Of a DNA stretch of 64,000 nucleotides, positions 47,559 to 55,980 are shown one piece after another; positions within the stretch are counted from its first letter, which is position 1, and every line of letters begins with the position of its first letter. The notes below the pieces were generated by a model that was not told the origin of the DNA, did not search any database, and was given only the letters and a program-made list of their open reading frames with translations. Both the position numbers and the translations under genes were made by a program. The DNA comes from KK5 sp034043675. Its GTDB lineage: Bacteria; Pseudomonadota; Gammaproteobacteria; Burkholderiales; Burkholderiaceae_C. Location: positions 1 through 64,000 of the forward strand of contig NZ_JAXCLA010000005.1 of NCBI RefSeq assembly GCF_034043675.1, given 5' to 3'.

Positions 47559-49685
47559 ATGGCGAATGAACTCGAAGCGGAATTCCTGACCCCACTCGAT
47601 GGGGAAGAACCGGCGCTGCTTTTCCGTGTGCTGGACGCCCGCGAGGAGTTGGGGCGGCTGCCCGAGTACCGGCTCGAGCTGCTGCGCGAAAGCGATCGGG
47701 AAGTGCTTGCGCCCGACGACGTGCTCGGTGCGCAGGTCGACATCAAGATCATGTGCGCCGAGGACAAGTACCGCTACATCAACGGCTTCATCACCCGCTT
47801 CGAGCGGGGTGGCGTCGCCGGCCGCCACGACATCTACCGCGTCGAAGTGACGCCGTGGCTGTGGCAACTGACCCTGGGCAGCGATTGCAAGATCTTCCAG
47901 GACAAGACGGCCGTCGAGGTGATCGAGGCCGTCTTCGCCGACTACTCGAACGCCGGAGCCGTCAAGAAGGACCAGCTGACTGCCGGCTCCGCCAAGAGGC
48001 CTTTCACGGTCCAGTACAACGAGAGCGACTACAACTTCGTCACCCGGCTGATGGAGGAAGAAGGCATCTACTTCTACTTCACCCACAAGAAGGGTTCTCA
48101 CACCCTGGTCCTGACCGACAAGGCGAGCGGACACGATCCGATCAAGGGCGACACGCTGCACTGGGGCACGACCCGGACGGGCGATTCGGTCAGCGTGGAC
48201 GTGATCACCGACTGGACTTGCACCCACGCGGTTGGCTCCACCAAGTACACGCACACGGACTATGCCGCCGAGAAGCCGACGCTCGACCTGAAGACCGAGG
48301 CAACCCGCTCGCCCAGCTACTCCAAGCATCCGAAGAACCTGGAGGTCTTCGAATACCCGGGCGACTACACCGACGTCTCGATGGACGAGCAGCCGGATCC
48401 GAAGAAGACGGTCGGCGCGAACCGGGCGCAGATGCGGGTGGACCGGTTCGAATCCGGCCGAGTCATCGCCGTGGGCATCACGCCCTACCGATGGACGTCG
48501 GCGGGCGCCACCTTTTCTCTGGACAAGCATCCCGTCGACAACGGCGACTACCTGATCACCGTCGCCGACTTCACGATGACCTTCTCGCATTACGAGGCCA
48601 AGGATTCCGAGGTGAAGACCGGCTTCGCCTGCCGCTTCGAGGCGGTGCCCAAGGCCGCGCCCTACCGCCCGCAGCCGATCGCGTTCAAGCCGATCATCTA
48701 CGGCCCTCAGACCGCCACCGTCGTCGGCGCGAGCGGCGACGAGATCACGACCGACAAGTACGCGCGCGCCAAGCTGCAGTTCCGCTGGGACCGGCTGGGC
48801 ACCAAGGACGACAAGAGTTCCTGCTGGGTCCGCGTCAGCCAGCCCTGGGCCGGCAAGCAGTTCGGCATGATCGCCCTGCCTCGCATCGGCGACGAAGTGG
48901 TGGTCGAGTTCCTGGAAGGCAACCCGGATCGCCCGCTGATCACCGGCCGCGTCTACAACGGCGACAACATGCCGCCCTACACGCTGCCGGCGCAGGCCAC
49001 CGTCAGCGGCATCAAGACGCAGAGCAGCAAGAAAGGTTCGCTCAGCAACGCCAACGAACTGCGCTTCGACGACAAGAAGGGCAGCGAGTACGTCTGGTTC
49101 CAGGCCGAGAAGGACATGCACCGCTGGGTCAAGAACGACAGCTTCTCGTCCGTGCTCAACAACTACTGGGGCGACGTGACGAAGAACTGGTCGCTGAAGA
49201 TCGGCGGCACCGCTGACCTGGCGATCACCGACGTCACCAAGGTCAAGATCGACAAGGACACCAGCATCGGCCTCGGTGCCGACCTGCACATGAAGGTCGG
49301 CGCGGCGATGGGCCTGGACATCACCGGCGCGCTGAACCTGAAGGGCGCGGACAAGATCGCCGTCACCTCGGGCCAGGGCACGGACCTGAAGGTCGGCCAG
49401 GGCCTGAAGGTCTCGGCCACGGCGGCCGTCAGCATCGAGGGCCAGAGCATCGTCATTTCCGGCAAGACGCAGCTGACGCTGATGGTCGGCGGCAGCACCG
49501 TGGTGCTCGGCCCGGCCGGCGTGACGATCGACGGCCCGATGGTCAAGATCAACTGCGGCGGCTCCGGCGGCAGCGCGACACCCGCGGCCGACGCCTCGCC
49601 GCCCGCGCCGACCGACCCGGCCGAGCCCACGAAGAACAAGGATCCGCTCCCCGCCGCCGACGGCGGCAGCGGCGCCAACGCGTGA
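47559..49685 (+). CDS. vgrG: T6SS spike protein VgrG
   Basis: 708 aa. Gp27-like domain at about 10-370, a gp5 OB-fold at about 390-470 (FLEGNPDRPLITGRVYNGDNMPPY), then a beta-prism of short repeats (KIGGTADLAITDVTKVKID and following) to about 680. The last 40 residues are a Pro/Ala-rich tail with no recognisable catalytic domain, so it is not an obvious evolved VgrG; the tail may receive a cargo or PAAR-like protein. The adjacent DUF4123 gene supports cargo loading. Confidence 0.96.
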   Translation: MANELEAEFLTPLDGEEPALLFRVLDAREELGRLPEYRLELLRESDREVLAPDDVLGAQVDIKIMCAEDKYRYINGFITRFERGGVAGRHDIYRVEVTPWLWQLTLGSDCKIFQDKTAVEVIEAVFADYSNAGAVKKDQLTAGSAKRPFTVQYNESDYNFVTRLMEEEGIYFYFTHKKGSHTLVLTDKASGHDPIKGDTLHWGTTRTGDSVSVDVITDWTCTHAVGSTKYTHTDYAAEKPTLDLKTEATRSPSYSKHPKNLEVFEYPGDYTDVSMDEQPDPKKTVGANRAQMRVDRFESGRVIAVGITPYRWTSAGATFSLDKHPVDNGDYLITVADFTMTFSHYEAKDSEVKTGFACRFEAVPKAAPYRPQPIAFKPIIYGPQTATVVGASGDEITTDKYARAKLQFRWDRLGTKDDKSSCWVRVSQPWAGKQFGMIALPRIGDEVVVEFLEGNPDRPLITGRVYNGDNMPPYTLPAQATVSGIKTQSSKKGSLSNANELRFDDKKGSEYVWFQAEKDMHRWVKNDSFSSVLNNYWGDVTKNWSLKIGGTADLAITDVTKVKIDKDTSIGLGADLHMKVGAAMGLDITGALNLKGADKIAVTSGQGTDLKVGQGLKVSATAAVSIEGQSIVISGKTQLTLMVGGSTVVLGPAGVTIDGPMVKINCGGSGGSATPAADASPPAPTDPAEPTKNKDPLPAADGGSGANA

Positions 49686-49700
49686 GATGGAGCCCCTCGT

Positions 49701-49771
49701 CCAAGGAGTACCTTGGCCGGCCCCCCGAGGGGGCGGCGATGCATGCTGCGTCGAGCCGCATGCACATCGCC
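49701..49771. repeat. Palindromic intergenic repeat cluster
   Basis: Three hairpins stand in a row between vgrG and the adaptor gene: CCAAGG-AGTA-CCTTGG (49701-49716), a C-run/G-run hairpin (49721-49733), and GGCGATGCATGC with GCATGCACATCGCC (49735-49771, two bulged bases). It resembles the REP-like GC-rich intergenic repeats of Burkholderiales. No T-run follows. Confidence 0.55.
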
Positions 49772-49829
49772 CTGCGGGCCGGCTTGGGAGCGGCCCGGCG
49801 CTCGGCGCGGACAGCCGGGGCGCGCTCGG

Positions 49830-50387
49830 ATGAGTAGCGTGCCTGCGCTTTCCCCTGCCCAACTCAAGGCGGCTCTGTGGGCCGATGCGAGCGCCAGCGT
49901 CTACGCTGTGATGCTCGGCCGCTGCATCGGCGGCCTGCCGGAGCGACTGGCCGGCGCGGAGCGTGCCGCTGAGCTGGCGAGTTACGACTGCCTCTGGCCC
50001 GGCGCGCTGAAGCCGCAGCAGCGCCAGCAGGCGCCCTATCTCGTCGAGCTGAAGCCCCAGAGCCCGTTCACCGACTGGCTGCTGTTCGAGGCCACCGCCG
50101 GCTTCGGCGACTGGGGCGTGCTGCTGCGCTCGACCCGCCCTTTTCTGGCGCTGCGCGCCCATTGCCGCAACTGCGGTGAGGCGCAACTGCCGGATGGCAG
50201 CAGCATCGCCCTCGAATGGATGGACCCGGCCGTGCTGCGCGCGATCCTGCCGCTGGCGCAGGGCGATCAGCTCGAAGACCTGTTTGCACCGGTCGCCACC
50301 CTGGTGATCTGCGGCCCGCAGTCCTGGACCTTCTGCGCCCAGCAGTTCGGGCGCTTGCAGATGCAGGAACAGGCGGTGCAAGCATGA
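49830..50387 (+). CDS. DUF4123-type effector adaptor (Tap/TEC-like)
   Basis: 185 aa from the ATG at 49830; the frame opens earlier inside the repeat cluster but that part is not protein-like. The pattern LKAALWADASASVYAVML, APYLVELKPQSPFTDWLLFEA, WGVLLRS and LRAHCRNCGE is that of DUF4123 chaperones, which load effectors on the VgrG spike. It follows vgrG, and its stop overlaps the next ORF (ATGA), which makes that ORF the candidate client. Confidence 0.8.
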   Translation: MSSVPALSPAQLKAALWADASASVYAVMLGRCIGGLPERLAGAERAAELASYDCLWPGALKPQQRQQAPYLVELKPQSPFTDWLLFEATAGFGDWGVLLRSTRPFLALRAHCRNCGEAQLPDGSSIALEWMDPAVLRAILPLAQGDQLEDLFAPVATLVICGPQSWTFCAQQFGRLQMQEQAVQA

Positions 50388-52123
50388 CGCTTCGCCTCAC
50401 CGCCGAGCAGCAGAAGGCGCTGGAGGCGCTGACGCTGCGGCGCGACCTGCAGCGCGTCGGCGTGGCGCTGGGCGCGGCTTTCCCCGAGGTCGATGCGCGG
50501 CTCGGCGATCGCAAGGGTGCGCTGCTGGACCTGGGCTGGCAGAAGGCTCAGGCGCTGAAGTTCACGCATGGCCTGGCGCTGGCCCGCTACCTCGCCGCTT
50601 GGTGCGTGTTCGGCACCGAGTTCGAGACCAAGCCCGGCCACGACTGGGCGCTGAAGATCATCGCCGCGCCGGAGCGCCAGACCGAGGCCACGCAGGGCCA
50701 GCGCATTTACCAGCTCGGCCGCCGCATCCGCGAGGAGCTGCAGCGCCAGGGCGGCCGCAATGGCCTGCCCACGCCGGCGGCCTTCGACGAAGCGCTGGCC
50801 ACGCTGGACGCCGCGCTGGCCGACCAGGGCAAGCTCGGCAGCCTGCTGCCGCGCGAGCGGCTCAAGCTCGGCAGCGCCTGCGACATCGATGCCGTCGACC
50901 TGACCCTGATCGAACCTGCCCCGCTGCAGCACTACGCGCTGGAGCAGGGCCAGTGGCGCCGCACGCCGATGGTGCTGGACCCGGAGAAGCTGCGCGTGAT
51001 GTCGGCCCAGGGCCAGGAGCGCCTGCCCGAGCAGATCAACCTGCTGAGCCTCTCCGACGGTGGCCGCAGCCGCCTGCGCCTGCGCTGCCTGGCCGCGCAC
51101 GTCTGCGACCCGGCCGTCCATCCGCTCGCCAGCTTCAACGGCAGTCACGGCCACTACGAGCGCCGCGGCCCGCTGACGCAGGACCTGCAGCTGACTTTGC
51201 CGCTGGAAACGCCGCCGCCCCAGGTGGTGATGGCCGTCGAGGGCGGCGCGAGCTACAGCGAGCTGAGCGTGTCCGGCTGCGGCCTGCGCGACAGCGGCGC
51301 CCCGATGGGCGAGCAGACGGTGCGCCTGGCCGTGCACCCGGCCGAGCAGACGATGCTGGGCTGGAAGCGCGAACCCGGCGGCGCCGTGCACCTGCCGGCC
51401 GAGCCGCTGCCGCCGGCCCCCGAGCCGCGTGCGCTGCTGGAACGCGATGGCGCCCAGCTCGACGCCCGCCGCTGGCAGCAAGGCCTGGCGCAGATCGACA
51501 AGCAGCTGGCCGACAAGCTGCCGGCGCTGCTGATCGGCTGGGAGCGCGAGTCCGGCGTCACCCGCGGGCACCTGCAGGCCGAGCCGGCCATCATGACCGG
51601 CGCCGCCTCGCTGACCTGGGGCTGGGCCCCGCATCCGGACGGCCTCGCCGCCCTGCCCTACTACCGCGTCTCGGGGCTGATGGAGCTGGTCGTCTGCCAG
51701 TTGCACCTGCGGCTGACGGGCGAGCTGGCCCTGGGCGGCAGCCGCAGCATCCTGCACCTGCACTGCGGCGCGCGCGAGACGCTGCAGTTCCAGGCCACGC
51801 GCGGCCCGCAGGACGCCGACCTGATGGCGCTGTTCAAGCCCGCGCAGACCGAGTTCCGCCACCCTTTCGTGCTGCACCTGGAGAACATCGCCACGCCCGA
51901 GCTGGCGCTGCTGGACATGGTCAGCGCCGTCAACGGCGCCGTCGTCGGCAAGGCGGGCCTGCGCCCGCATCCCGCCGGCGCGGGCTTCCAGTGGTTCTGC
52001 AAGATCGAGATCGAGCCGGTCACGGTGCTGCTGCAGCTGCATGACCCGATGCTGGGCCAGCAGCGGCAGATCCTGAAGACACTGCTGCCCGCGATGACGC
52101 TCGTTGACTGGAACCTCGACTGA
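50384..52123 (+). CDS. Unrecognised T6SS-cluster protein (579 aa)
   Basis: No family recognised. The N-terminal 190 residues look helical (ALEALTLRRDLQRVGVAL, RIYQLGRRIREELQRQGG). The remainder is mixed alpha/beta, with a possible beta-rich domain at about 300-580. No signal peptide, membrane segment, nuclease or lipase signature is seen. It overlaps the DUF4123 adaptor by four bases and the next gene by one, so the three form a tight unit. It is either an effector loaded by the adaptor or a cluster-specific accessory component; the sequence alone does not decide. Confidence 0.75.
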   Translation: MTLRLTAEQQKALEALTLRRDLQRVGVALGAAFPEVDARLGDRKGALLDLGWQKAQALKFTHGLALARYLAAWCVFGTEFETKPGHDWALKIIAAPERQTEATQGQRIYQLGRRIREELQRQGGRNGLPTPAAFDEALATLDAALADQGKLGSLLPRERLKLGSACDIDAVDLTLIEPAPLQHYALEQGQWRRTPMVLDPEKLRVMSAQGQERLPEQINLLSLSDGGRSRLRLRCLAAHVCDPAVHPLASFNGSHGHYERRGPLTQDLQLTLPLETPPPQVVMAVEGGASYSELSVSGCGLRDSGAPMGEQTVRLAVHPAEQTMLGWKREPGGAVHLPAEPLPPAPEPRALLERDGAQLDARRWQQGLAQIDKQLADKLPALLIGWERESGVTRGHLQAEPAIMTGAASLTWGWAPHPDGLAALPYYRVSGLMELVVCQLHLRLTGELALGGSRSILHLHCGARETLQFQATRGPQDADLMALFKPAQTEFRHPFVLHLENIATPELALLDMVSAVNGAVVGKAGLRPHPAGAGFQWFCKIEIEPVTVLLQLHDPMLGQQRQILKTLLPAMTLVDWNLD

Positions 52124-52938
52124 TGGAACGCCTCCTCGTCCTCAAGCTCGAAGCCACCGCCTGCGATGCCGAGGCGGTGGTGAACGGCATCCCGATCACC
52201 CGCGTGGACGCCTCGCGGCCGCGCAGCGTGATCCCGGTGCACGAGTACACGCTGCAGGGGGAGAACCGGCTGGAGCTGGTGATCTTCCCGCGCCCCGCCG
52301 CCGAGCCGCCCGAGAAGGCACCACCGCGCCTGCGGCTGCAGGCCAGCGGCCAGGAGCGGGCGCACCTGAGCATCCTGCTGCCGCGCGCCAACAGCCCGGT
52401 CGACGAAGGCAGCGCGCGCAGCCTCGGTCAGGTGGAGTGGACGCCGGCGGAGGATGTGCCCTTCCTCGCGCCGCTGTCGCTGACACAAGACCTGACCCTG
52501 CCGGTCAGCTTCCCGCGCTGGCGCTGGGCCGACGCGCCGCCGCTGCCAAGCCCCATTCCGCCGGAGATCCACGCGCAGGCGCTGGCCTTCGTCACCGGCC
52601 TGGCCGAAGACCTGTCGCGCGGCCAGACGGACGCCTTCATGAGTGCCTGCCGGCTGCGCAGCGAGGAAGTCGCCGTGGCCTATCAGCGTAACCCCGAAAC
52701 CGAGCGCACAAGACTGCGCGAAGCACTGCTGGAAGGGTATGCTTCCCAGGGCCTGCAATGGCCGGTGCCGGAGGCCGAGGGACTGGCGCTGAGGCCGCTG
52801 GCCGGCGGCCGCCTGGTGGAGGCCGTGGGCCCCGACGGCAGCCCGGTCCTGCAGAGCGCGCCCGATGCCGAAGGCAAGGTCTGGGCCCTGCCGCTGCGTC
52901 TCGCCTGGGTCGAGAACCGCTTCTACGTTTTGCGCTAG
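52123..52938 (+). CDS. Unrecognised T6SS-cluster protein (271 aa)
   Basis: No family recognised. The first 130 residues are beta-rich (MERLLVLKLEATACDAEAVVNGIPITRV, VIPVHEYTLQGENRLELVIFPR). A Pro-rich hinge precedes a helical segment (about 150-205) and a final beta-rich part (RLVEAVGPDGSPVLQ, LAWVENRFYVLR). The C-terminus resembles proteins whose last strand closes a sheet. It is cytoplasmic by appearance. It could be the immunity protein or partner of the 579-aa product. Confidence 0.75.
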   Translation: MERLLVLKLEATACDAEAVVNGIPITRVDASRPRSVIPVHEYTLQGENRLELVIFPRPAAEPPEKAPPRLRLQASGQERAHLSILLPRANSPVDEGSARSLGQVEWTPAEDVPFLAPLSLTQDLTLPVSFPRWRWADAPPLPSPIPPEIHAQALAFVTGLAEDLSRGQTDAFMSACRLRSEEVAVAYQRNPETERTRLREALLEGYASQGLQWPVPEAEGLALRPLAGGRLVEAVGPDGSPVLQSAPDAEGKVWALPLRLAWVENRFYVLR

Positions 52939-52990
52939 CAGAAGAATTAACGATCCCGGGCGAGTGCCCGGGCCTCTCGAGGATATTGAT

Positions 52991-54781
52991 GTGATCACGC
53001 TCACGGTTGTTTCCTACAACGGCCAGTCCAGCGACAGCCGGCTGTCGGCTCAGTTCGATGAGCTGGGCGGTACCGTCGGCCGCGCCGACACGAACCAACT
53101 CGTGCTGCCCGACCCCGACCGGGCGATTTCGCGCGTGCATGCGCAGGTGGTGTTCCGCAACGGTTCGTTCGCCATCGTCGACCGCGGCAGCAACCCGATC
53201 ATGGTCAACGGCCAGACCCTGGGCAGTGGCCGCGAGCAGCGCATCAATCCCGGCGACACCGTGCAGATCGGCGGTTATGTGCTCAGCGTCGGCCAGGGTG
53301 TCGCGGCCGCCGCCGCGCCCGGCCCGGTCGACCCGTTTGCCGACCTGCTCGGCCCCGGCGCCGCCGTGCAGGCCCGCGCGCCGGCCGGCCCCGCCTTCGT
53401 CGACCCGCTGATGGCCTTCCGCGGCGACATGAGCACGCCGCAAACCAGCCCCGGTGTCTACAAGAAGGCGCCGGCGCCCTCCGCTTCTTCCGCACCGTCG
53501 ATGGGCGGTATCCCGGAGGACTGGGATCCGTTCGCGCCCGATCCGGTGGCAGCGCCCGCCTCTTCGTCCTCGCCGCTGGGCCTCGGCCCCGCGCCGGGCG
53601 CCTTCGGCCTGGAAGGCGGCGCCGGCGCGGCCGGCCCGCTGATTCCCGGCATGGGCGGCAGCAGCAGCGGCAGCTCGGACAGTTCGCTGGACAAGCTGTT
53701 CGGTCTCGGCCCCAGCACCGGCGGCGACCCGCTGGGCAACTCGATGCTGGCCGATGCCGCGGCCAAGCCGAACATGGCCGCCAACAGCCTCGACCCGATG
53801 GCCTCGCTGAACGCCGCGCCCCGCGCCGTGGCCCAGGCCGCGCAGGACAACGCCTCGCTGCTGAGCATGCCCTTCCAGCAGGCGCCCATTGCACAACCGG
53901 CACAACCTTCGCGACCGGCCCCGCCGCCCCCGCAGGCGGTGCTGCCGCCGGACGCTGGCACGATGCCCAGCGGCGCCGTGCTGTCCTGGGGCGAGAACAG
54001 CGATCCCGACACCACGCACACGGTGATCCGCGCATCCGCGCCGAAGGCCCAGCCGGCGGCGCCCGCGCCAATGGCCTACGCGTCGCCACCGCCGCCGGTG
54101 TTCGCACCGCCCCCGCCTCCGCCCGTTGCGGTCAGCCCCGCACCGCGCGCGGCTGCTCCTGCCCCCGCTCCATCCGGCGACAGCGGCGCGCTGCTCGCCG
54201 CCTTCCTCAATGGCATCAATGTGCCGGCGCTGAAGATCGACAGCCTGACGCCCGAGCTGATGCGCCTGATCGGCTCGCTGCTTCACGAGGCCGCCAGCGG
54301 CACGGTAGACCTGCTGGTCGCCCGCGCGGCGCTCAAGCGCGAGGTGCGTGCCGAGGCGACGATGATCGTCGCCAAGGAGAACAACCCGCTGAAGTTCTCG
54401 CCCACGGCCGAGTCCGCGCTGCAGCATCTGCTGGCCCCGCCGACACGCGGCTTCATGGCCGCCGCCCCGGCGATGCGCGATGCCTACGACGATCTGCGCG
54501 CCCACCAGTTCGGCTTCATCGCCGGCATGCGCGCGGCACTCGAAGGCGTGCTGGACCGTTTTGACCCCGAAGTGCTGGAAGGCAAGCTGACGCAGAAGTC
54601 CGGCGGCCTGATGAGCCTGCTGCCGGGCAGCCGCAAGGCGCGCATGTGGGAGGTGTTCACCGAGCACTACGAGCAGATCAGCTCGGAGGCCGAGGACGAC
54701 TTCCACAGCCTGTTCGGCAAGGCCTTCCTGCAGGCCTACGAGGAACACATCGACCAACTCAAGAGCGGAGGCAGGTCTTGA
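52991..54781 (+). CDS. tagH: T6SS-associated FHA-domain protein TagH
   Basis: 596 aa from a GTG at 52991 with AGGA seven bases upstream. The FHA domain is at about 1-100, with phosphothreonine-binding residues in GRADTNQLVLPD and ISRVHAQVVF. A long Pro/Ala/Ser/Gly-rich disordered region runs from about 110 to 400. A C-terminal helical domain at about 405-595 (LLAAFLNGINVP, MRLIGSLLHEAASGTVDLLVAR, ENNPLKFSPTAESALQHLL, EEDFHSLFGKAF-like end) is typical of T6SS FHA proteins. It reads phosphothreonine in post-translational T6SS activation. Confidence 0.93.
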   Translation: MITLTVVSYNGQSSDSRLSAQFDELGGTVGRADTNQLVLPDPDRAISRVHAQVVFRNGSFAIVDRGSNPIMVNGQTLGSGREQRINPGDTVQIGGYVLSVGQGVAAAAAPGPVDPFADLLGPGAAVQARAPAGPAFVDPLMAFRGDMSTPQTSPGVYKKAPAPSASSAPSMGGIPEDWDPFAPDPVAAPASSSSPLGLGPAPGAFGLEGGAGAAGPLIPGMGGSSSGSSDSSLDKLFGLGPSTGGDPLGNSMLADAAAKPNMAANSLDPMASLNAAPRAVAQAAQDNASLLSMPFQQAPIAQPAQPSRPAPPPPQAVLPPDAGTMPSGAVLSWGENSDPDTTHTVIRASAPKAQPAAPAPMAYASPPPPVFAPPPPPPVAVSPAPRAAAPAPAPSGDSGALLAAFLNGINVPALKIDSLTPELMRLIGSLLHEAASGTVDLLVARAALKREVRAEATMIVAKENNPLKFSPTAESALQHLLAPPTRGFMAAAPAMRDAYDDLRAHQFGFIAGMRAALEGVLDRFDPEVLEGKLTQKSGGLMSLLPGSRKARMWEVFTEHYEQISSEAEDDFHSLFGKAFLQAYEEHIDQLKSGGRS

Positions 54782-55578
54782 GCAGCGAAACACTCGGCAC
54801 CGAAGTCGCACCCGCACTACCGGCCCTGGAGTTGGCGATCCTGTCGCGCCAGGGCGGGCGCAACTACAACGAGGACGCCTGCGGCCACTGGAACTCTGAC
54901 ACGCATTTGTGCTGCGTCGTGGCGGACGGCGCCGGTGGCCACGGCGGCGGCGACATCGCGTCGAAGCTGGCCGTGCGGCACATCATCGAGCAGTTCGCCG
55001 CGGCCCCGCTGTCGCAGCCCGAGGAAGTCACCGACCTGCTGCTGGACACCAACGCCACGGTGATCCGCCACCGCGCCGACGGCGAGGCACAGGCGCACAT
55101 GCACACGACCGTCGTGAGCCTGTTCATCGACATGAACCGGGGCCTGGCGCTGTGGGGCCACGCGGGCGACTCGCGACTCTACGTTTTCCGCGACGGGCAG
55201 ATGCTCGCGCACACGCGCGACCACAGCGTCGTGCAGTCGCTGGTCGAGGCCGGCGTGCTGCGCCCCGAGGAGATGCGCACCCACCCGCGCCGCAGCGAGC
55301 TGCTGTCGGCGCTGGGCAGCGCGCCGGAAGACCTGCACGTCACCGCCGCCAGCCGCCCCTGGCACATCCATGACGGCGACGTCTTCCTGCTGTGCACCGA
55401 TGGCCTGTGGGAGTACGTGGACGAGGTCGAGATGAGCGCCTCGCTGAACCGCGCCGCCGACCCGCGCGCCTGGCTCGCCGTGCTGGAGGAGCTGGTGCTG
55501 AAGCACGCCCGCGAGCAGGCCAAGCACACCCACGACAATTTCAGCGCCATCACCGTGTGGTGCGGAAGGGGGCACTAG
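54778..55578 (+). CDS. pppA: PP2C-type phosphatase (PppA-like)
   Basis: 266 aa from a TTG start at 54778 with GGAGG six bases upstream, overlapping the tagH stop (TTGA). The PP2C metal-binding motifs are visible: NEDACGHW, VVADGAGGHGGGDIAS, GHAGDSRLYVF, LLCTDGLWEYV and HDNFSAITV. In Pseudomonas, PppA reverses PpkA phosphorylation of Fha to switch off secretion. No kinase gene is in the window. Confidence 0.93.
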   Translation: MSSETLGTEVAPALPALELAILSRQGGRNYNEDACGHWNSDTHLCCVVADGAGGHGGGDIASKLAVRHIIEQFAAAPLSQPEEVTDLLLDTNATVIRHRADGEAQAHMHTTVVSLFIDMNRGLALWGHAGDSRLYVFRDGQMLAHTRDHSVVQSLVEAGVLRPEEMRTHPRRSELLSALGSAPEDLHVTAASRPWHIHDGDVFLLCTDGLWEYVDEVEMSASLNRAADPRAWLAVLEELVLKHAREQAKHTHDNFSAITVWCGRGH

Positions 55579-55580
55579 CC

Positions 55581-55967
55581 ATGCCGAATCAAGTCTGCAC
55601 CGGCGCCGTCCTGCAATGCACCTTCGGCATGGCGCCGTCGTCGTTCATCGCCACGCCGAAGATGATCCAGACCAGCATGATGGACGCCGGCAACATCATG
55701 GACAACAAGCCGATCGCGAACATCCCGCCGTTCGGCATGTGCCAGTCGCTCGCCAACCCGACCGTGGCCGCCGCCACCGCCGCCGCCCTGGGCGTGCTGA
55801 CGCCGATGCCCTGCCTGCCGGTGTTCCCCGCACCCTGGGTGCCCGGCGCACCCACGGTGCTGCTGAAGAACATGCCCGCGCTGGACAACACCTGCAAGCT
55901 GATGTGCGCCTACGCCGGCGTCGTCAGCATCAATTTCGCGGGTCAGGTCACCCACCAAATTCCTTGA
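55581..55967 (+). CDS. PAAR-like spike-tip protein (DUF4280/DUF4150 type)
   Basis: 128 aa. The patterns CTGAVLQCTFG, MDNKPIANIPPFGMCQSLANP and PTVLLKNMPALDNTCKLMC, with a GQ near the end, match PAAR-like domain proteins, which cap VgrG and carry effectors. A Gly-rich G/A ribosome-binding site (AAGGGGG) precedes the ATG. It contains no extra effector domain. I am unsure between the two DUF families. Confidence 0.85.
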   Translation: MPNQVCTGAVLQCTFGMAPSSFIATPKMIQTSMMDAGNIMDNKPIANIPPFGMCQSLANPTVAAATAAALGVLTPMPCLPVFPAPWVPGAPTVLLKNMPALDNTCKLMCAYAGVVSINFAGQVTHQIP

Positions 55968-55980
55968 GATCGAAACACCC

